DNA of 64,000 nt from Enterobacteriaceae endosymbiont of Plateumaris sericea (lineage in GTDB: Bacteria; Pseudomonadota; Gammaproteobacteria; Enterobacterales; Enterobacteriaceae), in contig NZ_CP046224.1 of the NCBI RefSeq assembly GCF_012562605.1, positions 328,691 to 392,690 on the forward strand. Reading direction: 5' to 3'. The position numbers and the translations under genes were made by a program. Positions 44,601 through 53,900 of this stretch are shown one piece after another. The notes under the pieces are model-generated. The model was not told where the DNA came from and did not search any database. It saw only the letters and a list, made by a program, of their open reading frames with translations. Numbering within the stretch: the first letter of the stretch is position 1; the number at the start of each line of letters is the position of its first letter.

Positions 44601-44969
44601 TTAGAAATGTAAAATTTTATCATAATTATTAAGTTTTTTTTTCCAATATAAAGAATTAATAATTTTTACAGGTACTGTCCAATATTTTTTCTTATTAAAA
44701 TTTTTTAAACCTAATATATTTAAAGAATCAGAACAAATAAAATAATCTTTTATATTACAAATACTTAAAATATTAAAACTAATACTATAATTAGGTAAAA
44801 ATATTTTTTCTGGTTTTTGTTCAGATATTATCTGAAAAATACCATCTCCTGTAAAAAATAATGCTATATCCTCAGTAAATGAGGATATAGAAATTATAGT
44901 ATCTAATCCTTCTTGACCAGAACTATTACCATATGGAGATTGAGAAAAAATAAAAGCTATTTTATTCAT
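44601..44969 (-). CDS. tusC: Sulfur relay protein TusC
   Basis: 122 residues (E. coli 119). It shows the N-terminal FIFSQSPYGNSSGQEGLD and ALFFTGDGIFQI typical of the DsrF-like fold. Structural subunit of TusBCD. Its start overlaps the tusD stop by one base, indicating coupled translation. Confidence 0.94.
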   Translation of the reverse strand: MNKIAFIFSQSPYGNSSGQEGLDTIISISSFTEDIALFFTGDGIFQIISEQKPEKIFLPNYSISFNILSICNIKDYFICSDSLNILGLKNFNKKKYWTVPVKIINSLYWKKKLNNYDKILHF

Positions 44970-45358
44970 TAAAATTGTATTAAACGATCACAAGTTAATA
45001 TAGATTTAGCTAATATACTTAGACTTGTTATTTTAAATTTATTTTTTATTAAATCATTATTTAATTGATTTTTTAATATTGGCTTGTTATTTATAATCAT
45101 TCCTCTTTTTCTTGCAGAAGAAATACAAAAATACAAACCTATATTATATTTATTACTTAAATATTGCCAACTATTAACTAAATTTAATTTATAATCATCT
45201 AATTTAATATATTTATTAGCATTATATACACCATCACGATAGAAAAAAATATTTTTTATGCAATGATTCTCTTTAATTACTGCATTTGCAAAAAAATATG
45301 CTGAATATGAATTTTGTGTACCGTAAGGTGAACCCATTACTAATAATGAAAAAATCAT
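44969..45358 (-). CDS. tusD: Sulfurtransferase TusD
   Basis: 129 residues (E. coli 128). The persulfide-carrying cysteine, Cys78 in E. coli, is at exactly residue 78 in GLYFCISSARKRG. N-terminal SLLVMGSPYGTQNSYSAYFFANA matches the DsrE fold. First gene of tusDCB. Conservation of the catalytic Cys suggests the thiolation relay is still active. Confidence 0.95.
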   Translation of the reverse strand: MIFSLLVMGSPYGTQNSYSAYFFANAVIKENHCIKNIFFYRDGVYNANKYIKLDDYKLNLVNSWQYLSNKYNIGLYFCISSARKRGMIINNKPILKNQLNNDLIKNKFKITSLSILAKSILTCDRLIQF

Positions 45359-45419
45359 ATTATTTCCAAAAAAATATCTATATAAAAACTATTTAATAAA
45401 TATAATAACTAAATAAATG

Positions 45420-46259
45420 TTATTTACTTTTATTTTTGATAAAAGAATTTTTAATATCTAATAACTCAATTTCAAATATTAAAGTAGAATTTACAGGAAT
45501 TCCTGAAATTAAATTTTTTCCATATCCTAAATTAGGAGGTACAACAATTTTAATTTTTCCACCTTTTGTAATATATTGTAATGCTTCTTTCCAACCAGGA
45601 ATAATTTCTTGAAAATTAATAGATAATGGAATTTTTCTGGAATATGAACTATCAAATATAGTTCCATCAACTAATGTTCCTTTATAATGAACAACTACAA
45701 TAACGTTACTATTATTTCTTAATTTTCTTTTTCCATATCCTATTTTTTGTATTTGATATAATAATCCTGTTTTACTTCTTATTACATTTTTTTGTTTTAA
45801 AAATCTTGCAATATATTTTTTACCTGCAATAGCATTTTTTCTTGATTCTTCTTTTATTTTATTATTAGTAGCATTTTTTACTTCTAACTCAAATGATGTA
45901 AGAATGCTATTTAATTCTTTATCCGTTAATTTAACAGTATTATTAATACAATCAATTATTCCTTGAATAATAAATTTTTTATTTAGTGGAACATTAATTT
46001 TTTGTTGTTCTTGAAAAGAATGGTTTAAATATTTTCCTATTGTAACTCCTAATGCATAAGATTGTTGTTCTTCTTTATTACGAAAATAATTTTCTTTTTT
46101 AATATTTATTGTATCAATTGATTCAATAATTGTTTCTTTTTTATTATTATTCCACCATTTAATATTTTTATATATTGATGCTCTTATAGGTAAATTTAAA
46201 CCTATAGCTAAAATAAATATAATTAAAAATATTGATATTTTTTTAGTAAAAAATTTCAT
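45420..46259 (-). CDS. fkpA: FKBP-type peptidyl-prolyl isomerase FkpA (periplasmic chaperone)
   Basis: 279 residues (E. coli 270). A hydrophobic N-terminal segment (about 8-28, ending RAS) looks like a Sec signal peptide. A helical dimerisation domain (YALGVTIGKYLNHSFQEQ onward) is followed by the C-terminal FKBP domain (about 165-272) with VVVHYKGTLVDGTIFDSS, IPGWKEAL and VPPNLGYG. Proline isomerase and chaperone of the periplasm. It lies just upstream of tusD as in E. coli. Its retention implies an outer-membrane/periplasm system still needs folding help. Confidence 0.96.
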   Translation of the reverse strand: MKFFTKKISIFLIIFILAIGLNLPIRASIYKNIKWWNNNKKETIIESIDTINIKKENYFRNKEEQQSYALGVTIGKYLNHSFQEQQKINVPLNKKFIIQGIIDCINNTVKLTDKELNSILTSFELEVKNATNNKIKEESRKNAIAGKKYIARFLKQKNVIRSKTGLLYQIQKIGYGKRKLRNNSNVIVVVHYKGTLVDGTIFDSSYSRKIPLSINFQEIIPGWKEALQYITKGGKIKIVVPPNLGYGKNLISGIPVNSTLIFEIELLDIKNSFIKNKSK

Positions 46260-46399
46260 TTTTTCTCCAAAAATATTAAAAATTTTAAAAATTATGTTTT
46301 AATAAAATTATAAACTATTTTTAAAATTTAGTGAATATATAAAAAAAATATTTTTTTATTTTAATTAATTTTATCAATAAAAATTAATTATGAAAAAAA

Positions 46400-47506
46400 T
46401 TAATAATTGAGTAATAATTTTAACATTCTTCTTAATGGTTCAGCTGCACCCCAAAGTAATTGATCACCTACAGAAAATGCTGAAAAACAATTTTTATCTA
46501 TATTAAGTTTTTTAATTCTTCCAATAGGAATACTTAATTTACCACTTACTGCTGCTGGAGTTAAATTATTTATAGTATGACTCATATCATTAGGTATAAC
46601 TTTAACCCATTTATTATGAGATTGTATAATATCTTTCATATTATTTAATGATAATTGTTGTTTAAGTTTTATAGTAAAAGATTGACTATGTGATCTTAAA
46701 GTTCCTATACGTACACAAGTTCCATCTATAGGAATAATATTTTTTGTATTTAAAATTTTATTAGTTTCAAATTGACCTTTCCATTCTTCTTTTGTTTGTC
46801 CATTATTAATTTTTTTATCTATCCATGGAATTAAACTTCCGGCTAATGGAACAGAAAAATATTTTTTTGGAAAATCATTTTTTATGATATTTTTAGAAAT
46901 GTTTTTTTCAATATCTAAAATATTTGTGGAATTATTTATAAAATTTGATATTTTAGATATAAATTTCATTTGTAATAAAAGTTCTTTCATAAAATTTGAT
47001 CCTGCTCCTGATGCAGCTTGATAGGTTGAAACAGATAACCATTCAATTAAATTATCTTTGAATAATCCTCCTAATGACATTAACATTAAACTAACAGTAC
47101 AATTACCTCCTACAAAAGTTTTTATACCCATATCTATTTTTTTTTTAATAAAATTTAAATTTATAGGATCTAATACAATTACAGAATTTGTAAAGGATCT
47201 TAAATAAGATGAAGCATCTATCCAATAACCATTCCAACCAATTAAACGTAATTTAGAATATATTTTACTTGTATATTTACTACCTTGACATGAGATAATT
47301 ATATCTAAAGATGATAATATTTCAATATTATAAGCATCTTGTAAAATTTTACATTTATTTTGAATATCAAAAGGAATTAATTCTCCACATTGTGAAGTAG
47401 TAAAAAATATTGCATTAATAGAATTAAAATCTTTTTCTTTTATCATTCTTTCCAATAAAACTGATCCAACAATACCTCTCCAACCAATAAATCCTACATC
47501 TTTCAT
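46400..47506 (-). CDS. asd: Aspartate-semialdehyde dehydrogenase
   Basis: 368 residues (E. coli 367). The NADP loop GFIGWRGIVGSVL is near the start; the catalytic cysteine is Cys136 in FVGGNCTVSL and the substrate-binding segment is RIGTLRSHSQSFT. It makes aspartate semialdehyde, the branch point to diaminopimelate/lysine and to threonine and methionine, so it serves both wall synthesis and possible amino-acid provision to a host. A single gene between fkpA and a divergent nuclease. Confidence 0.98.
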   Translation of the reverse strand: MKDVGFIGWRGIVGSVLLERMIKEKDFNSINAIFFTTSQCGELIPFDIQNKCKILQDAYNIEILSSLDIIISCQGSKYTSKIYSKLRLIGWNGYWIDASSYLRSFTNSVIVLDPINLNFIKKKIDMGIKTFVGGNCTVSLMLMSLGGLFKDNLIEWLSVSTYQAASGAGSNFMKELLLQMKFISKISNFINNSTNILDIEKNISKNIIKNDFPKKYFSVPLAGSLIPWIDKKINNGQTKEEWKGQFETNKILNTKNIIPIDGTCVRIGTLRSHSQSFTIKLKQQLSLNNMKDIIQSHNKWVKVIPNDMSHTINNLTPAAVSGKLSIPIGRIKKLNIDKNCFSAFSVGDQLLWGAAEPLRRMLKLLLNY

Positions 47507-47637
47507 TATTAATCAACCTTATAATTTTACTAATTACCATTACCTATTACTTATATATAATGATATTAAATATTTATTTGTAAATATAATGTATTATAAA
47601 TAATTATTTAATTTAAAATATTATAAAATACTATAAA

Positions 47638-48159
47638 ATGAATATAAAAAAAATTATAATTTTACTAATTTTTGTTTTTTTAAAAATTAATTTAGCTAAT
47701 GCAACTCATATTGATGTATTATTTACTCCAAATAAAAAAACATTACCATTAATAATTAATCTTATTAATCATGCTAAAAATGAAATATTAATAGCTGCCT
47801 ATACATTTACGAATAAACCTTTAGCCTTAGCATTATTAAGAGCAAGTAATAAAGGGATAAAAATTTATATAATTGTTGATGCTAAAAATAATATTCATCG
47901 TTATACTGCAATAAATTTTTTAAAAAATAAAACTAATAATATTCATATTAGAATGAATAATCATTATTATATTATGCATAATAAATTTATTATTATAGAT
48001 AAATCTACAGTTGAAACTGGTTCTTTAAATTATTCATCTAATGCAATAAAACGTAATGCAGAAAATATAATTATAATTTATGATTCTAAAAAAATAGCTA
48101 AAATATATAAAAAACAATTTTTAAAATTATGGAAAGAAAGTATAATCAAAATTAGTTAA
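47638..48159 (+). CDS. Secreted Nuc-family (phospholipase D fold) endonuclease
   Basis: 173 residues, close to Salmonella/IncN-plasmid Nuc (about 177). An N-terminal hydrophobic segment ending LANA (about 4-22) looks like a signal peptide, so the enzyme is probably periplasmic. One HKD motif is present: His114, Lys116, Asp121, then Gly-Ser 128-129 and Asn131, in HNKFIIID and ETGSLN. Members with one HKD act as dimers and cut DNA non-specifically. The body (AYTFTNKPLALALLRASNKG) follows Nuc. It lies between asd and ung, where E. coli has no counterpart. Base composition matches the neighbours, so if acquired it is old. A lipase role is less likely given the length and Nuc-like pattern. Confidence 0.85.
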   Translation: MNIKKIIILLIFVFLKINLANATHIDVLFTPNKKTLPLIINLINHAKNEILIAAYTFTNKPLALALLRASNKGIKIYIIVDAKNNIHRYTAINFLKNKTNNIHIRMNNHYYIMHNKFIIIDKSTVETGSLNYSSNAIKRNAENIIIIYDSKKIAKIYKKQFLKLWKESIIKIS

Positions 48160-48172
48160 ATAGTAGTTTTAT

Positions 48173-48850
48173 TTATATTAAATTTAAATGCCAATTTATA
48201 GGATCATATTTATGATAAATAAGATATTTATTTGTTTTAGAAAAATGTCTACAATATAAAAAACCTTTATTTACAGAAAAAGGTGAAGGATGTGATGTAG
48301 TTAAAATATAATGTTTTTTTTTATTAATAAATTGTATTTTTTTTTTTGCATTGTTTCCCCATAGTAAAAATACTATATTTTTAAAATTATTATTAATAAA
48401 TTTAATTATATTATTTGTAAATTTTTCCCATCCAATATTACTATGAGAATTAGCTAATCCTTTTTCTACTGTTAATACTGTATTTAATAACATAACACCT
48501 TGTTTAGACCAATTTAATAAATATCCATGTTTTGGAATTTTAAAATTTGGAATATCAAATTTTAATGCTTTATAAATATTTTTTAATGAAGCAGGAATTT
48601 TAATATTAGGCATTACTGAAAATGCTAAACCATTAGCTTGATTTTTTTCATGGTAAGGATCTTGACCTAATATAACTACTTTTAAATTCTTAAAATTAGT
48701 AACCTTAAAAACATAAAATATATTTTTTTTATTTGGATAAATAATTTTACCAGAAATAATATCAGTATTAATTTTCTTTATTAAATTTATGAAATAAAAT
48801 TTTTGTTTTTCTTTATTTAAAAAATAGTTCCAATTAATATTTTTTTTCAT
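48173..48850 (-). CDS. ung: Uracil-DNA glycosylase
   Basis: 225 residues (E. coli 229). The catalytic residues fall at the E. coli positions: Asp64 in LGQDPYH and His187 in HPSPFS. It removes uracil arising from cytosine deamination, which matters in a genome drifting towards A/T. It converges with the nuclease gene, 13 nt apart. Confidence 0.98.
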   Translation of the reverse strand: MKKNINWNYFLNKEKQKFYFINLIKKINTDIISGKIIYPNKKNIFYVFKVTNFKNLKVVILGQDPYHEKNQANGLAFSVMPNIKIPASLKNIYKALKFDIPNFKIPKHGYLLNWSKQGVMLLNTVLTVEKGLANSHSNIGWEKFTNNIIKFINNNFKNIVFLLWGNNAKKKIQFINKKKHYILTTSHPSPFSVNKGFLYCRHFSKTNKYLIYHKYDPINWHLNLI

Positions 48851-48976
48851 TAATATAATACTTAATTAAATTATTTATTAGATTACATTATATAATAATT
48901 ATATCATTTTTAAATAAATTTAGTTCCTTGTTTTTAAAATATTATTTAAAAACTATCTATCCATAAGGAGCAGAAT

Positions 48977-49345
48977 ATGAAATATTATGAAATAATACTA
49001 ATTATACATCCAGATGAAAGTGAGAAAATTGATAATATTATAAAACATTATAAAAATATTATTATTAAAAATAAAGGAATTATTTCTAGATTAGAAAATT
49101 GGGGAAGAAGACAATTATCATATCCTATCAATAAATTACATAAAGCACATTATATTTTAATAAATATTATTATTAGTAATAATTATATTAATATTTTAGA
49201 AAAAAATTTTCGTCTTAATGAATCAATTATCAGATATATAGTAATTAAAACTAAAAAAGAAATTAAATGTATATCTCCTATTTTAAAATTAAAGGATGAA
49301 CGTCATATAGAACAAAAAGGTAATGATGTCATTAAAACTATATAA
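48977..49345 (+). CDS. rpsF: 30S ribosomal protein S6
   Basis: 122 residues (E. coli 131-135). MKYYEIILIIHPDESEKID at the start and the conserved LENWGRRQLSYPI confirm it. The Glu-rich C-terminal tail modified by RimK in E. coli is missing. A strong RBS (AAGGAG) precedes the ATG. Binds S18 in the 30S platform. Head of rpsF-rpsR-rplI; priB, normally between rpsF and rpsR, is lost. Confidence 0.97.
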   Translation: MKYYEIILIIHPDESEKIDNIIKHYKNIIIKNKGIISRLENWGRRQLSYPINKLHKAHYILINIIISNNYINILEKNFRLNESIIRYIVIKTKKEIKCISPILKLKDERHIEQKGNDVIKTI

Positions 49346-49422
49346 TTTATATTTTTATTTTTTAAAATTATTAATTTTATACTTGATTTAATAATATTTT
49401 TTATATTAGGAGTAATATTATA

Positions 49423-49650
49423 ATGGTACGTTATTTTCGTCGTCGTAAATTTTGTCGTTTTACATCTGAAGGTATTAAAGAAATTGATTATAAGGATATT
49501 AATTTATTAAAAAATTTTATTACTGAAAGTGGTAAAATTGTTCCTAGTAGAATAACTGGTACTAAAGCTAGATATCAGCGACAATTAACTAGAGCAATAA
49601 AATTAGCAAGATATTTATCACTAATACCTTATACAGATCATCATAAATAA
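49423..49650 (+). CDS. rpsR: 30S ribosomal protein S18
   Basis: 75 residues, as in E. coli: [11 protein letters not shown] at the start, [17 protein letters not shown] and [14 protein letters not shown] are all conserved. A clear AGGAG lies before the ATG. Forms the S6-S18 heterodimer. Confidence 0.98.
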   Translation: MVRYFRRRKFCRFTSEGIKEIDYKDINLLKNFITESGKIVPSRITGTKARYQRQLTRAIKLARYLSLIPYTDHHK

Positions 49651-49721
49651 CTAAATATTTAATAAATATTATGTAATTTACTATTACCGTTGGTATTATT
49701 TATTATATATTGAGGTATATT

Positions 49722-50180
49722 ATGGAAATAATTTTATTAGATCAAATTATAGGATTAGGAAAAAAATCTGAAATTGTTAATGTTAAATCTGGATATGCAA
49801 GAAACTTTTTAATTCCAAAAAATAAAGGTATTCCAGCTACAAAAGAAAATATTAATTTATTAAAAAAACAAATTACTAAATTAAAATCAGAATTATTAGA
49901 AATTTTTAATAAAGCAACATTAAGATCAAAAAATTTTACAAAAATAATAGATAAAATTATAATTAAATCTAGATCAAGTAAGGAAGGAAAATTATTTGGT
50001 TCAGTTGGAAGAAATAATATTTTTAAAGAAATTAAAAATATGGGATATGATATTTTAAAAAAAGAAATAATTTTACCAAAAGGAACATTAAAAATATTAG
50101 GTAATCATGAAGTATATTTTAAATTCCATGAAAAAGTAATAATAAAAAAAAATATTCAAATTATTAATTTTTCAAAATAA
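49722..50180 (+). CDS. rplI: 50S ribosomal protein L9
   Basis: 152 residues from the ATG at 49722 (E. coli 149). The frame is open upstream to a TTG at 49710, but that TTG overlaps the GAGG serving this ATG, and MEIILLDQIIGLGKKSE matches the family start. N-terminal domain, long connecting helix (about 40-75) and C-terminal domain are all present. Last gene of the S6-S18-L9 set. Confidence 0.97.
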   Translation: MEIILLDQIIGLGKKSEIVNVKSGYARNFLIPKNKGIPATKENINLLKKQITKLKSELLEIFNKATLRSKNFTKIIDKIIIKSRSSKEGKLFGSVGRNNIFKEIKNMGYDILKKEIILPKGTLKILGNHEVYFKFHEKVIIKKNIQIINFSK

Positions 50181-50227
50181 CTTTTATTGACTAAATATTA
50201 TTTTTATTTTAAAATACTCTATTATAT

Positions 50228-50328
50228 AATAACGTAACTATTAAACAATATTATATTTGTGAACCCGGTCAGGTCTGGAAAGAAGCATCCGTAACAAAAA
50301 TAATATGTGTAAAAATAGTTACGTTATT
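50228..50328 (+). ncRNA. ffs: 4.5S RNA (signal recognition particle RNA)
   Basis: The apical signature is clear: ACCCGGTCAGGTCTGG followed by AAAGAAGCATCCG matches the E. coli GGTCAGGTCCGGAAGGAAGCAGCC tetraloop and symmetric loop that bind Ffh. The ends form a perfect 15-bp stem (50228-50242 with 50314-50328). About 101 nt, slightly shorter than E. coli (114), with the middle of the hairpin converted to A/T pairs. It lies between rplI and dnaX; ffs and dnaX are also near each other in E. coli. Confidence 0.95.
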
Positions 50329-50367
50329 CAATTTTATTCCTAAATAAAATATTTAAATTTTAATTAA

Positions 50368-51483
50368 ATGAATTATTATGTATTAGCAAGAAAATGGCGA
50401 CCTCAAAAATTTTGTGATGTTATAGGACAAAATCATATAGTTAAAGCTATTCAATATAGTTTATCTACAAAAAAAATTCATCCTGCATGGATATTTTCTG
50501 GTAGTAGAGGTGTTGGAAAAACAACTATAGCTAGAATATTTTCTATGGGTTTAAGTTGTTTAAAAGATATTACAGCTAATCCATGTGGATTATGTGAAAA
50601 TTGTAAAGATATAAAAAATAATTCTTTTTTAGATTTAATAGAATTAGATTCTGCATCTAAAACAAAAGTAGAAGAAATTAGGGATATAATAGATAATATT
50701 CAATATAAACCTATAAGAGGTCGTTATAAAATATATATATTTGATGAATTTCATATGTTATCAAAACATAGTTTTAATGCTTTATTAAAAATATTAGAAG
50801 AACCTCCTAATCATGTAAAATTTATATTTGCAACTACAGAATTACAAAAAATACCAATTACTATTACTTCACGATGTTTACAATTTCATCTTAGGTTAAT
50901 AACAAATAAAGAAATATCTCAAAAATTAAAAAATATTTTATATATAGAAAAATTAAATTATGATGAAAAAATTTTAGAAGTATTATCAAATACGGCAAAT
51001 GGAAGTATGCGAGATGCTTTAAGTTTAACAGATCAATTAATTTCTATGGGAAAATTAACAATTAAAAATTGTTATTTAATGTTAGGTTTAATTGAAAAAA
51101 AATATTTATTTATATTAATCCAAAATTTAAAAAATAAAAATATTAATTTTACATTTGAAATTATTGATCAGATTGCATCTTTTAACATTAATTGGGATAA
51201 TATTATTATAGAAATATTATTTTTATTACATGAATTACTAAAAATTAAAATTATTAATTTTGTAGATAATATTCATAATAAATATGAATTAAATAATTTT
51301 TATAAAAATAATAAAAAATATTTTAATATTATTTTAAAACAATTTTCTTTAAAAGAAATAAAATTTATGTATAAAACATTTATTTCTGGTAGAAAAAATT
51401 TAAATTTTAATCCTAATAATAGAATTGGATTTGAAGTAATTATACTTAAGTTAATATTTTATTTTAATTCAATAAATAAATAA
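50368..51483 (+). CDS. dnaX: DNA polymerase III DnaX, clamp-loader core only (domains I-III)
   Basis: 371 residues, against 643 for E. coli tau and 431 for gamma. Walker A GSRGVGKTT lies near residue 46, zinc cysteines are in CGLCENC with an earlier Cys, the Walker B region is IFDEFHML and the sensor is TSRCLQFH. The protein stops at about the end of domain III, which oligomerises the clamp loader. Domains IV and V, which bind DnaB and the polymerase alpha subunit in tau, are absent, and no continuation is visible downstream. The E. coli tau/gamma frameshift site is therefore also gone. It works with HolA (2747-3763). Confidence 0.95.
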   Translation: MNYYVLARKWRPQKFCDVIGQNHIVKAIQYSLSTKKIHPAWIFSGSRGVGKTTIARIFSMGLSCLKDITANPCGLCENCKDIKNNSFLDLIELDSASKTKVEEIRDIIDNIQYKPIRGRYKIYIFDEFHMLSKHSFNALLKILEEPPNHVKFIFATTELQKIPITITSRCLQFHLRLITNKEISQKLKNILYIEKLNYDEKILEVLSNTANGSMRDALSLTDQLISMGKLTIKNCYLMLGLIEKKYLFILIQNLKNKNINFTFEIIDQIASFNINWDNIIIEILFLLHELLKIKIINFVDNIHNKYELNNFYKNNKKYFNIILKQFSLKEIKFMYKTFISGRKNLNFNPNNRIGFEVIILKLIFYFNSINK

Positions 51484-51702
51484 TTTAAATCATAATTAGA
51501 TAAATAATCTTAATGATTTTTTATATTTTTAAATAATTTATTTCTAATAAATTAGATCTAAAAACAAATTTTAAAAATATATTATTAATTTAATATATAA
51601 TAAAATATTATTTTTATATAAAAAATATTTAGTTGTATATACAAATAAAATTAATATATTAATAATATAAAAAAAGTTTTTATTTATAAGGAAACTAATA
51701 TA

Positions 51703-53598
51703 ATGAAAGTACAAGAAACTCGTAATTTTGAATCTGAAGTAAAACAACTTTTACATTTAATGATAAATTCTCTTTATTCTAATAAAGAAATTTTTTTACG
51801 AGAATTGATATCAAATGCTTCTGATGCAGCAGATAAATTAAGATTTAAAGCTTTATCTAATATAAAATTATATGAAAATGACAATCAATTAAAAGTACAA
51901 ATTTCTATAGATAAAAAAGAAAAATTAATTATTATTAACGATAATGGAATTGGTATGACTCGTGATGAAGTAATTGAAAATTTAGGTACAATTGCTAAAT
52001 CAGGAACAAAATCTTTTATAGAATCTTTAAATATTTCCTCTAAAAAATTAGAAAATAATAAACAAACTACTCAATTTATAGGACAATTCGGTGTTGGATT
52101 TTATTCTTCTTTTATTGTTGCAAATAAAGTATCAGTAAAAACTAGAGCAGCAGGAATACCACATGATAAAGGTGTTTTCTGGGAATCTACTGGAGAAAAT
52201 AATTATACTATTACAAATATTTATAAAAAATTTCGAGGAACTGAAATTACTTTACATATACGTGATAATAATAATGAATTTCTTGATGTATGGCGTATTA
52301 AAAATATTATTAGTAAATATTCTGAGCATATATCTTTACCAATAGAAATACAAACATATAATGAAAAAACTAAACAATATGTTTGGGAACAAATTAATAA
52401 AGCTCAAGCAATATGGTTACGTAATAAATCAGAGATTAGTGATTCTGAATATAAAGAATTTTATAAACAATTAACTCATGATACAACTGATCCTATAACA
52501 TGGAGTCATAATCATGTTGAAGGAAAACAAGAATATACTAGTTTATTATATATTCCTTCTAATGTTCCATGGGATGTAAGAAATCGTGATTATAAAAGTG
52601 GAATTAAATTATATGTACAAAGAGTTTTTATTATGGATGATGCTGAACAACTTTTACCTAAATATTTAAGATTTATTAAAGGATTAGTAGATTCTAATGA
52701 TTTACCTTTAAATATTTCAAGAGAAATTTTACAAGATAATAATATTATTCATAACATGAAAAATATGTTAACTAGAAAAGTATTAAATATGTTAATAAAT
52801 CTTTCAAAAAAAGAAGATGTATATAATGATTTATGGAAAAAATTTGGATTAATATTAAAAGAAGGTCCTGCAGAAGATTTAAATAATAAAGATAAAATTA
52901 TTGAATTATTACGTTTTGCTTCAACTTATAATAATAATTCTATACAAAATATATCATTAGAAACATATATAAATAGAATGATTAAAGGACAAAATAAAAT
53001 ATATTTTTTAACAGCAGATAATTATCTTTCAGCAAAAAGTAGTCCACATTTAGAATTTTTTATTAATAAAAAAATTGAAGTACTTTTATTAACCGATCAT
53101 ATTGATGAATGGATGATGAGTTATATAACTGATTTTAAAGGAAAACCACTTCAATTAATTAGTAAAAAAGATGATTCATTAAATGATTTTCTTCAAAAAG
53201 AAGATAATATAGATAATAATAAAAATATAAAAGAATTAGATTATTTTATAAAAAAAATTGAAAATTTATTAGGAAATAAAGTTAAAAAAATATACTATAC
53301 AAATCGTTTAGTTAATATTCCTGCTATTGTTACTACAGATACAAATGAAATGAGTACGCAAATGGCTAAATTATTTGCTGCTGCAGGACAACAAACTCCA
53401 GAAATAAAATATAATTTTGAATTAAATCCAACTCATGTTTTAATTAAAAAAGCAATGAAGATAAAAGATGAAAAATATTTTTCAGAATTTATTAATTTAT
53501 TATTAGAAGAAGCTATTTTAGCAGAAAAAGGAACATTAGATAATCCTAATATATTTATAAATAGAATTAATTATTTTTTATCTAATGAAAAGATATAA
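51703..53598 (+). CDS. htpG: Chaperone HtpG (Hsp90)
   Basis: 631 residues (E. coli 624). GHKL ATPase motifs: [21 protein letters not shown] and [11 protein letters not shown]. The middle domain with the catalytic Arg and the C-terminal dimerisation domain are present. RBS AAGGAAA before the ATG. It follows dnaX, as in E. coli, with ybaB and recR deleted; the 219-bp spacer shows no remnant and no recognisable sigma-32 promoter. Confidence 0.98.
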   Translation: MKVQETRNFESEVKQLLHLMINSLYSNKEIFLRELISNASDAADKLRFKALSNIKLYENDNQLKVQISIDKKEKLIIINDNGIGMTRDEVIENLGTIAKSGTKSFIESLNISSKKLENNKQTTQFIGQFGVGFYSSFIVANKVSVKTRAAGIPHDKGVFWESTGENNYTITNIYKKFRGTEITLHIRDNNNEFLDVWRIKNIISKYSEHISLPIEIQTYNEKTKQYVWEQINKAQAIWLRNKSEISDSEYKEFYKQLTHDTTDPITWSHNHVEGKQEYTSLLYIPSNVPWDVRNRDYKSGIKLYVQRVFIMDDAEQLLPKYLRFIKGLVDSNDLPLNISREILQDNNIIHNMKNMLTRKVLNMLINLSKKEDVYNDLWKKFGLILKEGPAEDLNNKDKIIELLRFASTYNNNSIQNISLETYINRMIKGQNKIYFLTADNYLSAKSSPHLEFFINKKIEVLLLTDHIDEWMMSYITDFKGKPLQLISKKDDSLNDFLQKEDNIDNNKNIKELDYFIKKIENLLGNKVKKIYYTNRLVNIPAIVTTDTNEMSTQMAKLFAAAGQQTPEIKYNFELNPTHVLIKKAMKIKDEKYFSEFINLLLEEAILAEKGTLDNPNIFINRINYFLSNEKI

Positions 53599-53604
53599 AA
53601 TATT

Positions 53605-53653
53605 TTTTTATAGATAAGATCTAAATAATATTTAGATAACTTATCTATAAAAA
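53605..53653. terminator. Hairpin after htpG
   Basis: Arms 53605-53626 and 53630-53653 are complementary with a 2-nt bulge (TTTTTATAGATAAG pairs fully; ATCTAAAT pairs with ATTTAGAT) around a 3-nt loop. It begins 6 nt after the htpG stop. No long T tract follows, so it may protect the 3' end as much as terminate transcription. Confidence 0.5.
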
Positions 53654-53900
53654 ATAATTATTTTAGAATATAAATTATTTTTAATTAATATAAATATAAA
53701 TTTTTAAATTATATTTTTTATTGTACATATTTTTTACAAAAAAATATAAATAAATTATGAAATTTATATGAAGTATTATATAAATCAATATTATTTTTGA
53801 TAAATTTATTTATAATTTTTTGTAAATTATATTTCATAATTATATAAAAAATATAATTTTTAAAATATTTTTTTACAAAATTATTTTTAATTAAATTAAT
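53654..53900. other. Non-coding stretch downstream of truncated mrcA
   Basis: About 250 bp between the htpG hairpin and the mrcA stop. I looked on the minus strand for the missing penicillin-binding domain of mrcA and saw no motif. One 39-codon open frame (53837-53718, minus) starts with ATG but resembles nothing I know and has no good RBS. Confidence 0.5.

Noticed and set aside
51484-51702. Sigma-32 promoter for htpG
   Set aside because: No match to the CTTGAA / CCCAT-type elements could be seen; A/T-rich -10-like strings occur everywhere here and carry no weight.
53718-53837. 39-codon minus-strand ORF with ATG downstream of mrcA
   Set aside because: It resembles no family I know, lacks a convincing RBS and is only marginally longer than expected in A/T-rich DNA.
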